Shown: positions 56,804 to 64,000 of the stretch, one piece after another | Layout of the letters: each line of letters starts with the position of its first letter | Numbering within the stretch: position 1 is the first letter of the stretch | Source: Streptomyces sp. SLBN-31 | GTDB lineage: Bacteria; Actinomycetota; Actinomycetes; Streptomycetales; Streptomycetaceae | Length of the DNA stretch: 64,000 bases | Assembly (NCBI RefSeq): GCF_006715395.1 | Contig: NZ_VFNC01000001.1 | Span: 3,534,001-3,598,000 of the forward strand | Reading direction: 5' to 3' | Translations under genes and position numbers: made by a program | Notes under the pieces: model-generated | Told to the model about the DNA's origin: nothing | Seen by the model: only the letters and a program-made list of their open reading frames with translations | The model's database searches: none

Positions 56804-58114
56804 ATGGCGCTCTCCCGACGTACCCTCCTCGGCCTGGCCGCCGGCGTGCCGGTCTCCGCGGCGCTGGCGGCCTGCGGCTCGTCCGGTCCCAGCAAGAGCG
56901 GCGGTGGGGCCACGTACTGGTATCTGAACGGCCAGCCGCAGGAAGGCGTCAGGGCCGGCGCGGTGGACGCGTTCAACAAGGCCCACCCCAAGGAGCAGAT
57001 CAAAGACACCACGTTCCAGAACGACGCGTACAAGACGAAGATCAAGACCGCCATCGGTGCCGGGCAGGCGCCCACCATCATCTGGGGCTGGGGCGGCGGG
57101 ACGCTGCGCACCTACGTCGAAGCGGGCCAGGTCGAGGACCTCACCTCGTGGTTCGACGAGCACGCCACGGTCAAGAAGGGGTTGTTCCCCTCCTCGTTCG
57201 GCGCGGCGACCGTCGACGGCAAGATCTACGCGATGCCGTGCGAGACGGTGCAGCCGATCATCCTCTACTACAACAAGAAGGTCTTCGAACGGGTTGGCGC
57301 GAAACCGCCGAAGTCCTGGGACGACATCATGGCGCTGGTGCCGAAGTTCAACGCGAAGGGCATAGCGCCGTTCTCCCTCGGTGGCCAGTCCCGGTGGACG
57401 AACATGATGTGGCTGGAGTTCCTGTTCGACCGCATCGGCGGTCCCGAGCTGTTCCAGGCGATCATCGAGGGTGAGAAGAACGCGTGGAACCACCCGGACG
57501 CCATCACCGCGCTGACCAAGGTGCAGGAGCTGGTCAAGGCCCACGGGTTCGTCAAGGGCTTCTCCTCGATCACCGCGGACTCCAACGCCGACCAGGCGCT
57601 GCTGTACACCGGCAGGGCGGCGATGATGCTGCACGGCGCCTGGTCGTACGGCATCCAGAAGGCCGACGGCGGGGACTTCGTCTCCAGCGGTGCGCTGGGC
57701 TACATGACCTTCCCGCCCGTCGAAGGCGGCAAGGGCGATCCGAGCGACACCGTCGGCAACCCCGCGCAGTACCTGTCCATCTCCTCGAAGGCCGACGCCG
57801 AGGAGAATAAGGTGGCCAAGGACTTCTTCGCCAAGGGCGTGCTCCAGGACGAGGAGGTGAAGAAGTGGATCGACAACGGGTCGGTGCCCATCCGGCTGGG
57901 CACCGAGAAGCTGCTGGCGGCCTCCAAGAACGCCGACTTCCTGCAGTTCACGTACGACATCGCCAGCAAGGCCAAGGTGTTCGGCCAGTCCTGGGACCAG
58001 GCGCTGAGTCCGACGGCAGCCGAGACACTGCTGGACAACATCGCCAAACTGTTCCAACTCTCCATATCACCAGAGCAGTTCGCCCGTAACCTCAATGCGG
58101 TCACCGCCAAATGA
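56804..58114 (+). CDS. ABC sugar transporter, substrate-binding lipoprotein
   Basis: Lipoprotein of 436 residues. The N-terminus SRRTLLGLAAGVPVSAALAAC has a twin-Arg motif and a lipobox (LAAC, Cys at 25), so it is exported probably by Tat and anchored outside. The rest is a family-1 (CUT1) extracellular binding protein with GQAPTIIWGWGGGTLRTYVE, LYYNKKVFERVG, and AMMLHGAWSYG. It delivers an oligosaccharide or disaccharide to the two permeases. ATPase is not in the operon; as in most Streptomyces CUT1 systems a shared MsiK ATPase is likely. Confidence 0.92.
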   Translation: MALSRRTLLGLAAGVPVSAALAACGSSGPSKSGGGATYWYLNGQPQEGVRAGAVDAFNKAHPKEQIKDTTFQNDAYKTKIKTAIGAGQAPTIIWGWGGGTLRTYVEAGQVEDLTSWFDEHATVKKGLFPSSFGAATVDGKIYAMPCETVQPIILYYNKKVFERVGAKPPKSWDDIMALVPKFNAKGIAPFSLGGQSRWTNMMWLEFLFDRIGGPELFQAIIEGEKNAWNHPDAITALTKVQELVKAHGFVKGFSSITADSNADQALLYTGRAAMMLHGAWSYGIQKADGGDFVSSGALGYMTFPPVEGGKGDPSDTVGNPAQYLSISSKADAEENKVAKDFFAKGVLQDEEVKKWIDNGSVPIRLGTEKLLAASKNADFLQFTYDIASKAKVFGQSWDQALSPTAAETLLDNIAKLFQLSISPEQFARNLNAVTAK

Positions 58115-59013
58115 GCGCTCTCACAGGCCATCCGCCGCGTCGTGAACCGCGCAGCATCCTGCCGTGGCTGGCAACGCCGGCGCTGGTGGTCTTCGTCGGC
58201 TTCGCCGTGATTCCGCTCGTCGGCGTCTTCGCGCTGAGCTTCACCACCTGGGACGGAATCGGCGCCATCCATCCGTCCGGGCTGACCAGTTGGCGCGCGG
58301 TGCTCACCAACCCCGGGCTGCCGCACGCCCTCTGGGTGACCTTCCTGGTGATGGTCGTGTCCTGGGCCGTTCAGACGCCACTGAGTATTCTGCTCGGCAC
58401 GTTCCTGGCAGGCCGCCAGCGCTACCGCGCGGTGCTGGGCGTGGTGTACTTCGTCCCGCTGATGCTCAGCTCCGCGGCGATCGCGATCGCGTACAAGGCC
58501 CTGCTCGACCCCAACTTCGGGCTCGGCGCCGGGCTGAGGATCCACGCACTCAGCCAGGACTGGCTGGGGCGGCCCGGGCTCGCGTTCGGAGTCGTCGTCT
58601 TCGTCGTCTCCTGGCAGTTCATCCCGTTCCACTCACTGATCTACCAGGGCGGTGTCCAGCAGATACCGAAGTCCCTCTACGAAGCGGCACAGTTGGACGG
58701 AGCCGGACGGATCCGGCAGTTCTTCAGCATCACGCTGCCCCAGCTGAAATACACCGTCATCACCTCGTCCACGCTGATGGTGGTCGGGTCGCTGACCTTC
58801 TTCGACCTCATCTTCGTCCTGACCGAAGGCGGCCCCGGCGATGCCACCCGGGTCCTCGCACTGGACATGTACAAGCGGGGATTCCAGGCCAATCTGATGG
58901 GTCCGGCCAGCGCCATCGCGGTCATCCTGGTCCTGGTGGGACTGGCCCTCGCCCTGCTGCTGCGCCGGCTCGGCGGCCGGGACGCCGGAGCCAGCCAACT
59001 CGAGGGGGTCTGA
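58111..59013 (+). CDS. ABC sugar permease (MalF/UgpA type)
   Basis: Integral membrane protein of 300 residues with six helices, an EAA loop (EAAQLDGAGRIRQFFSITLPQL) that contacts the ATPase, and a signature SLTFFDLIFVLTEGGPGDATRV near the fifth helix. The start ATG 58111 overlaps the binding-protein stop by 4 bases. It pairs with the next permease to form the importer channel. The N-terminal extension before TM1 (RREPRSILPW) is short. Confidence 0.93.
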   Translation: MSALTGHPPRREPRSILPWLATPALVVFVGFAVIPLVGVFALSFTTWDGIGAIHPSGLTSWRAVLTNPGLPHALWVTFLVMVVSWAVQTPLSILLGTFLAGRQRYRAVLGVVYFVPLMLSSAAIAIAYKALLDPNFGLGAGLRIHALSQDWLGRPGLAFGVVVFVVSWQFIPFHSLIYQGGVQQIPKSLYEAAQLDGAGRIRQFFSITLPQLKYTVITSSTLMVVGSLTFFDLIFVLTEGGPGDATRVLALDMYKRGFQANLMGPASAIAVILVLVGLALALLLRRLGGRDAGASQLEGV

Positions 59014-59014
59014 G

Positions 59015-59908
59015 ATGACCACCACGCTGACCGAATCGCGACGACCGCAGAAGACCACCCACGGCGAGAGGCAAGGCAAGTCCCGTCCTGCCCGCCGTCG
59101 CAACTGGGCCGGTGGCCTGGCCGGATGGCTCTGGCTCGTCGTCGTCGCCGTACCCCTGTACTGGGCCCTGATCACCAGCCTCAAGGTCCAGAGCCGCTAC
59201 TACGCGAGCAACCCGCTGGTGCCCTCGGGTGACCCGACCCTGGACAACTACCGGCTGGTCATCGAGTCCGACTTCCTTCGCTACTTCGTGAACAGCGTCG
59301 TGGTCACCGCCGGCGCCGTAATCCCGGCGGTCGTGTTCTCCTTCATGGCCGCCTACGCGATCGTCCGGGGTTGGCGCATGCGGGCCCTGCGCGCGATGAA
59401 CGGGCTGTTCCTCATGGGCCTGGCCATCCCGCTGCAGGCGACGGTGATCCCGGTCTACCTGATCATCATCAAGCTGCATCTGTACGACAGCCTGCTGGCT
59501 CTGATCCTCCCGTCGATCGCCTTCGCCATCCCGCTGTCCGTGCTGGTACTCACCAACTTCATCCGCGACGTGCCGAAGGAACTGTTCGACTCGATGCGGG
59601 TCGACGGAGCCACCGAATGGACGACGCTGTGGCGGCTGGCGGCACCGCTCACCCGGCCGGCCATCCTCACCGTGACCATCTTCAACGCACTGACCATCTG
59701 GAACGGATTCCTGCTCCCGCTGGTCCTCACCCAGAGCCCCGAGCGCCGGACCCTGCCGCTCGCCCTGTGGACCTTCCAGGGCCAGTACGGGGTCAACGTT
59801 CCCGCCGTTCTTGCCGCCGTGGTCCTCACCACACTGCCCGTCCTGGTCCTGTACGCGTTCGGCCGCCGTCAACTGCTGAGCGGTCTGACCGCCGGGTTCA
59901 GCCGTTGA
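59015..59908 (+). CDS. ABC sugar permease (MalG/UgpE type)
   Basis: Integral membrane protein of 297 residues with six helices and an EAA loop (ELFDSMRVDGATEWTTLWRL). The WNGFLLPLVLTQSPERRTLPL segment near the end is typical of MalG-type permeases for oligosaccharides. It begins one base after the previous gene's stop (TGAGATG). A long basic N-terminus (RRPQKTTHGERQGKSRPARRRN) faces the cytoplasm. It is followed by a strong hairpin and the GH3 gene. Confidence 0.93.
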   Translation: MTTTLTESRRPQKTTHGERQGKSRPARRRNWAGGLAGWLWLVVVAVPLYWALITSLKVQSRYYASNPLVPSGDPTLDNYRLVIESDFLRYFVNSVVVTAGAVIPAVVFSFMAAYAIVRGWRMRALRAMNGLFLMGLAIPLQATVIPVYLIIIKLHLYDSLLALILPSIAFAIPLSVLVLTNFIRDVPKELFDSMRVDGATEWTTLWRLAAPLTRPAILTVTIFNALTIWNGFLLPLVLTQSPERRTLPLALWTFQGQYGVNVPAVLAAVVLTTLPVLVLYAFGRRQLLSGLTAGFSR

Positions 59909-59983
59909 CCGACGCCAACGCCAAAGCCGGAACCCACGCTGTGGCCGGCCCGTGGCTCGGGCGACATGACCTGCATACCTGTT

Positions 59984-60018
59984 CGCCCGTCAGGCACTCA
60001 CACAGGGCCTGACGGGCG
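59984..60018 (+). promoter_or_regulatory. 12-bp hairpin directly before the GH3 ribosome site
   Basis: Perfect stem CGCCCGTCAGGC / GCCTGACGGGCG with an 11-nt loop, ending 2 bp before GGGAGGAAA. It could be a partial terminator, an RNA processing barrier stabilising the transporter mRNA, or affect GH3 translation. Confidence 0.65.
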
Positions 60019-60028
60019 TGGGAGGAAA

Positions 60029-62410
60029 GTGAACGCCAACGTGGCCGTAGACAACACCCGCGCAATCCCCCTCTGGAACGACCCCAGCCTGCCCGTCACC
60101 GCGAGAGTCGACGCCCTGACAGAGGCGATGACCCTGCAAGAGAAGACCGCCCAGCTGTACGGAGTGTGGGTGGGCGCCTCCGACCAGGGGGGTGAAGTAG
60201 CCCCCCACCAGCACGAGATGGAGGAGGCCGTCGATCTCGACGCACTCCTGCCCACCGGACTGGGGCAGTTGACCCGGCCCTTCGGGACGCTCCCCGTCGA
60301 TCCTGCCCTGGGTGCGCTTTCGCTGGCCCGCACCCAGACTCGTATCGCCGCCACGAACCGCTTCGGCATACCCGCTCTCGCACATGACGAGTGCCTGGCC
60401 GGCTTCGCCGCCTGGGGTGCGACGGCCTACCCCGTTCCGCTGTCCTGGGGCGCCTCCTTCGACCCCGACACGGTGCGGCGCATGGCCGCCGCCATTGGCC
60501 GCGACATGCGTGCCGTCGGCGTCCACCAGGGACTCGCGCCCGTCCTGGATGTGGTGCGCGACGCCCGCTGGGGTCGGGTCGAGGAGACCATCGGCGAGGA
60601 TCCCTACCTCGTCGGCACCATCGGGACGGCATACGTGCAGGGCCTGGAGTCCGCCGGGATCGTCGCCACCCTCAAGCACTTCGTCGGCTACTCGGCCTCC
60701 CGAGCCGGCCGGAACCTCGCCCCCTCGTCCGTGGGCCCGCGCGAGCGCGCCGACGTTCTGCTGCCGCCCTTCGAGATGGTGATCCGTGAAGGCGGCGCCC
60801 GGTCGGTGATGAACGCCTACACCGACACCGACGGCATGCCCTCCGCGGCCGACGAGGATCTGCTCACCGGCCTCCTGCGCGACACATGGGGTTTCGACGG
60901 CACGGTCGTCGCCGACTACTTCGCCGTCGCCTTCCTCAAGACCCTGCACGGCATCGCAGCCGACTGGGCCGACGCCGCCGGGACAGCGCTGCGCGCGGGC
61001 ATCGACGTCGAACTGCCCAACATCAAGACGTACGGCGAGCCCCTGACCGAGGCCGTCACCGACGGCCGCATACCGGAGGCGCTGGTCGATCGTGCCCTGC
61101 GCCGGGTCCTCACCCAGAAGGTGACGCTCGGCCTGCTCGACAAGGACTGGAACCCCGTACCGGCCGCGCTCGACGGGGCCGACCTGGACGACCCGGCCGG
61201 CCTGCGCGGGAAGGTCGACCTGGACCGGCCCGAGAATCGTCAACTGGCCCGCGGGATCGCCCAGAAGGCGGTCGTACTGCTGAGCAACGACGGCACCCTG
61301 CCGCTCGCAGGGCCGCGCCGCATCGCCCTGCTCGGTCCCAACGCCGACGAGCCCACCGCCGTACTGGGCTGCTACTCCTTCCCGCAGCACATCGGAGTCC
61401 GCCACCCCGGGACCCCGCTCGGCATCGAGCTTCCGACGCTGCGCGGCACGCTCGCCGCCGAGTTCCCCGACGCCGAGATCACGTTTGCCCGCGGCACCGG
61501 AATCGACGACGGGGATCTCTCCGGCATCCACGAGGCCGCGCGGGTGGCACGCGAGGCCGACGTGGCCGTGGTGGTGCTCGGCGACCGCGCCGGGCTCTTC
61601 GGGCGGGGCACCAGCGGCGAGGGATGCGACGTCGAGACGCTGGCGCTGCCCGGCGCGCAGCAGCAACTGCTCGACACCTTGCTCGACCAGGGGACACCCG
61701 TGGTCACCGTGCTGCTCGCGGGTCGGCCGTACGCCCTGGGCCGCGCCGTGGGGGAGTCCGCCGCGATCGTGCAGTCCTTCTTCCCGGGGGAGGAGGGCAC
61801 GCACGCGATCGCCGGCGTGCTCAGCGGCCGTGTCAATCCCTCCGGGCGTCTCCCGGTCAGTGTCCCGCGCGGGCCGGGCTCACAGCCGGCGACGTACCTG
61901 GGAGCGCGGCTCGCGCACGCCAGCGAGGTGTCCAACATCGATCCCACCCCCGCGTTCGCCTTCGGCCACGGCCTGTCCTACACGCGGTTCGACTGGGCGG
62001 ACCTGACCGTGGACGCGCAAGAGGCCTCCACAGGCGGCGAGTTCACCCTCAGCTTCAGCGTCCGCAACACAGGCGAGCGGTCCGGAACCGAGGTCGTCCA
62101 GCTCTATCTGCACGACCCGGTCGCCTCTGTCGTCCAGCCGGTGCAGCGCCTCGTCGGCTACACCCGGGTCGAACTGGAGCCGGGTCACGCCCGCCGCCTC
62201 CGTGTCACCGTCCCGGCCGACCTCGCCTCCTTCACCGGACGCGACGGCCGGCGCGTCGTCGAACCCGGCGAGCTCGAGGTGCGGTTGGCCGCCTCCAGCG
62301 CCGATCCGCGCCTCACCGCCAGGGTCACGCTGACCGGAGACGAGCGCCACGTGGATCACACGCGGCGTCTGCACGCCACCTTCGAGCAGGAGCCGGTTGT
62401 CGGGACATGA
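60029..62410 (+). CDS. Glycoside hydrolase family 3, beta-xylosidase/beta-glucosidase type
   Basis: Enzyme of 793 residues from GTG 60029 after GGGAGGAAA. The first domain ends with the nucleophile region GFDGTVVADYFAVAFL (Asp296) and GIDVELPNIKTYGEPL. The latter is typical of beta-xylosidase-like GH3 enzymes, and VATLKHFVGYSASRAG binds the substrate. The second domain is followed by a fibronectin-III-like domain (EVVQLYLHDPVASVVQPVQRLVGY). There is no signal peptide, so it cleaves imported oligosaccharides in the cytoplasm, consistent with the ABC importer just upstream. Xylo-oligosaccharides are my preferred substrate; gluco-oligomers remain possible. Confidence 0.92.
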   Translation: MNANVAVDNTRAIPLWNDPSLPVTARVDALTEAMTLQEKTAQLYGVWVGASDQGGEVAPHQHEMEEAVDLDALLPTGLGQLTRPFGTLPVDPALGALSLARTQTRIAATNRFGIPALAHDECLAGFAAWGATAYPVPLSWGASFDPDTVRRMAAAIGRDMRAVGVHQGLAPVLDVVRDARWGRVEETIGEDPYLVGTIGTAYVQGLESAGIVATLKHFVGYSASRAGRNLAPSSVGPRERADVLLPPFEMVIREGGARSVMNAYTDTDGMPSAADEDLLTGLLRDTWGFDGTVVADYFAVAFLKTLHGIAADWADAAGTALRAGIDVELPNIKTYGEPLTEAVTDGRIPEALVDRALRRVLTQKVTLGLLDKDWNPVPAALDGADLDDPAGLRGKVDLDRPENRQLARGIAQKAVVLLSNDGTLPLAGPRRIALLGPNADEPTAVLGCYSFPQHIGVRHPGTPLGIELPTLRGTLAAEFPDAEITFARGTGIDDGDLSGIHEAARVAREADVAVVVLGDRAGLFGRGTSGEGCDVETLALPGAQQQLLDTLLDQGTPVVTVLLAGRPYALGRAVGESAAIVQSFFPGEEGTHAIAGVLSGRVNPSGRLPVSVPRGPGSQPATYLGARLAHASEVSNIDPTPAFAFGHGLSYTRFDWADLTVDAQEASTGGEFTLSFSVRNTGERSGTEVVQLYLHDPVASVVQPVQRLVGYTRVELEPGHARRLRVTVPADLASFTGRDGRRVVEPGELEVRLAASSADPRLTARVTLTGDERHVDHTRRLHATFEQEPVVGT

Positions 62411-62468
62411 GCCGGGTGTGCGCAGCGCGGGTCGCAGCAGCGGCGGCGCTGCGCACACCTTCCTGGTC

Positions 62469-63656
62469 TCACAGCACGCCGCGCTTGGCGAGGTTGCGCA
62501 TCAGCGCTCCCACGCCGAACGTCCACGGCGTGGCGTGCTCACTGGGCACGACGGTGTTGACCAGGGCGCCGAGTCGCGGGCTGGAAATCCGTACGACGTC
62601 GCCGTACTCGTGGGTGAAGCCCGCGCCGGGTGCCTGTCGGTCCTCGGTGGGGGCGAACAGCGTTCCGGTGAACAGCACGAAGCCGTCCGGGTATTGGTGG
62701 TGCGGACCGTGCGTGGCGGCCACCAGGTCCAGTGCGTCGCGGCTGATCTCGCGCATGGAGCTGCTGCCGTGCAGTACGTAGCCGTCCGTGCCGTCGACCC
62801 GCAGGTCGATGTCGAGGCTGCGTACGGTGTCGAGGTCGAAGTCGTCGTCGAACAGGCGGATGAACGGGCCGATCGCGCAGGAGGCGTTGTTGTCCTTCGC
62901 CCGGGACAGCAGCAGGGCGCTGCGGCCCTCGATGTCGCGGAGGTTCACGTCGTTGCCGAGCGTCGCGCCGCGTACCCGGCCGCGCGAGTCCACGACGAGC
63001 ACGGCCTCGGGCTCTGGGTTGTTCCACACCGAGGCGCCGAGCACTCCGATGTCGGCGCCGGTGCCGACCGCGGACATCACCGGGGCCTTGGTGAACACCT
63101 CCGGGTCCGGCCCGATCCCGACCTCCAGGTACTGCGACCACAGGCCTTCGGAGACGAGCAGCTCCCTGGCCTTGTCCGCTTCCGGTGATCCGGGGCGGAT
63201 GCCGTCGAGCGCGCCGCCCACCACCTGCTTCACGCGGGCACGCACCCGTGCGGCCTGCGCCGGATCTCCGCCCGTACGCTCCTCGATGACGCGTTCCAGC
63301 AGACTCCGCGCGAAGGTGACACCCGCGGCCTTGATCACCTGCAGGTCGATGGGGGCGAGCAGGTGGGGAACGTCACGGTGGCCCGTCGGCGCCTGCAGCA
63401 GTTCCTCCAGGCGCCAGGTGCGTCCGCCGTCGGCCTCGCGTACGACTGCCGCCGCGTCGTCGCGTTCCATCAGGTCGGAGACGGTGGGTGCGATGGCCGT
63501 CAGGTCGACGACCTGATCGCCGCGGACCGCGGCCACACACGGTCCGTCCCACTCCGGGTGGTGGACGCGCGCGACGAGGGCGGCCCGGTCGGCGTCCTCC
63601 GGCAGGACGGAGCCTGTTGTGAGGCCCGGACGGGGGCGCGCTGCTGCCGATTCCAC
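62469..63656 (-). CDS. Fumarylacetoacetate hydrolase-family enzyme (pentonate pathway type)
   Basis: Protein of 395 residues from GTG 63656 after AGGAGAG. The C-terminal FAH fold has the metal residues in WNNPEPEAVLVVDSRG and ATLGNDVNLRDIEGRS. The N-terminal region (about 190 residues) is like that of AraD1-type 2-keto-3-deoxy-pentonate dehydratases. It lies next to an IlvD/Edd dehydratase gene on the same strand. In Weimberg-type routes these two enzymes act one after the other: pentonate to 2-keto-3-deoxypentonate and on to the semialdehyde. It is convergent with the GH3 gene. Confidence 0.85.
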   Translation of the reverse strand: MESAAARPRPGLTTGSVLPEDADRAALVARVHHPEWDGPCVAAVRGDQVVDLTAIAPTVSDLMERDDAAAVVREADGGRTWRLEELLQAPTGHRDVPHLLAPIDLQVIKAAGVTFARSLLERVIEERTGGDPAQAARVRARVKQVVGGALDGIRPGSPEADKARELLVSEGLWSQYLEVGIGPDPEVFTKAPVMSAVGTGADIGVLGASVWNNPEPEAVLVVDSRGRVRGATLGNDVNLRDIEGRSALLLSRAKDNNASCAIGPFIRLFDDDFDLDTVRSLDIDLRVDGTDGYVLHGSSSMREISRDALDLVAATHGPHHQYPDGFVLFTGTLFAPTEDRQAPGAGFTHEYGDVVRISSPRLGALVNTVVPSEHATPWTFGVGALMRNLAKRGVL

Positions 63657-63699
63657 GATCGATGCTCTCCTGATCCGAGGGTGCGGCCGCCTGAGGGGC

Positions 63700-64000
63700 T
63701 CAGTGCGAGTCGCGGGGGACGTCGTAGCCACGGCTTCCGCGCAGGAAACCGAAGTCGGCCCCCTGGTCGGCCTGTTGGACGTTCTGGGTGTAGAGCCAGG
63801 CGTAACCGCTGGTGTGCCGCTCGACGGGTGCCCGCCACGCCTCCCGGCGCCTGGTGAGCTCGGCGTCGTCCACATCCAGGCGAAGGGTGCGGTTGGGGAC
63901 GTCGAGGACGACGGGGTCCCCGTCACGCACCAGGGCGAGAGGCCCGCCGACGGCGGCTTCGGGCGCCACGTGCAGCACCACCGTCCCGTACCCGGTGCCG
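63700..64000 (-). CDS. IlvD/Edd dehydratase, probable pentonate dehydratase (5' end outside window)
   Basis: C-terminal fragment of about 100 residues, open to the window edge. The segments VLHVAPEAAVGGPLALVRDG, then VVLDVPNRTLRLDVDD and FLRGSRG are the ending of the dihydroxy-acid/sugar-acid dehydratase family. The Fe-S cluster cysteines lie in the missing part. It is 43 bp upstream of the FAH-family gene on the same strand and both should be co-transcribed. D-xylonate or L-arabinonate is the likely substrate given the xylosidase neighbour; dihydroxy-acid dehydratase for branched amino acids is less likely in this context. Confidence 0.85.
   Translation of the reverse strand, partial: GTGYGTVVLHVAPEAAVGGPLALVRDGDPVVLDVPNRTLRLDVDDAELTRRREAWRAPVERHTSGYAWLYTQNVQQADQGADFGFLRGSRGYDVPRDSH

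Overview
The window is high-GC DNA with the gene density, codon bias, GTG/TTG starts and overlapping stop-start junctions (ATGA, GTGA) of a Streptomyces-like actinomycete chromosome. It looks like accessory, arm-type sequence: many regulators, redox enzymes and stress genes, and no ribosomal, tRNA or core-replication genes. About 66 protein genes are supported, two of them cut by the window ends.

Layout. 1-3327: flavin monooxygenase (partial), SDR and aldehyde dehydrogenase in one operon, facing a VirS/OruR-type AraC regulator. 4534-9488: redox enzymes with their regulators (GlxA-type, XRE/MmyB-type), including an SDR/XRE divergent pair with a near-perfect palindromic operator. 9571-11022: nitronate-monooxygenase-like flavoenzyme. 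11277-17892: a dormancy or hypoxia-like island (CBS-BON protein, DUF1918, lipoprotein, Rv1733c-like protein, short MreB-like actin, two TraR/DksA zinc-ribbon proteins, sensor kinase and NarL-type regulator) with DosR/OsdR-like GGGNCNNNNGNCCC boxes. 17978-20737: secreted peptide and SecDF fusion. 22519-28010: nitrite/NO module (hemerythrin-DUF2249, Cys-containing HTH regulator, NnrS-like membrane protein, membrane-anchored NirK with an extra cupredoxin domain). 28050-36582: SpoIIE phosphatase, a frameshifted aminoglycoside adenylyltransferase remnant, CGNR/MFS pair, small redox genes, LysR, and a TetR/epimerase pair with duplicated operators.

36888-42429 is the most system-like block: six tightly packed genes (Ser/Thr kinase, YbjN-like, NfeD-like membrane protein, vWA, PP2C phosphatase, atypical kinase). 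The last three match the known TerY-P phosphorylation triad but occur without Ter genes and behind a 25-bp palindrome. 42503-55029 holds single genes: arylamine N-acetyltransferase, XRE/DUF2975, amidohydrolase, two-domain-free STAS protein, GNAT, oleate hydratase, PASTA protein, glutamate decarboxylase, TetR/membrane pair and an orphan gas-vesicle GvpA/J.

55309-64000 is a sugar locus: LacI regulator, ABC importer, GH3 beta-xylosidase-like enzyme, FAH-family enzyme and IlvD/Edd dehydratase (partial). Together they suggest uptake of xylo-oligosaccharides, release of pentose and a non-phosphorylating pentonate route. A recurrent feature is regulators whose -10 hexamer lies 6-7 nt before the start codon, implying leaderless mRNAs.
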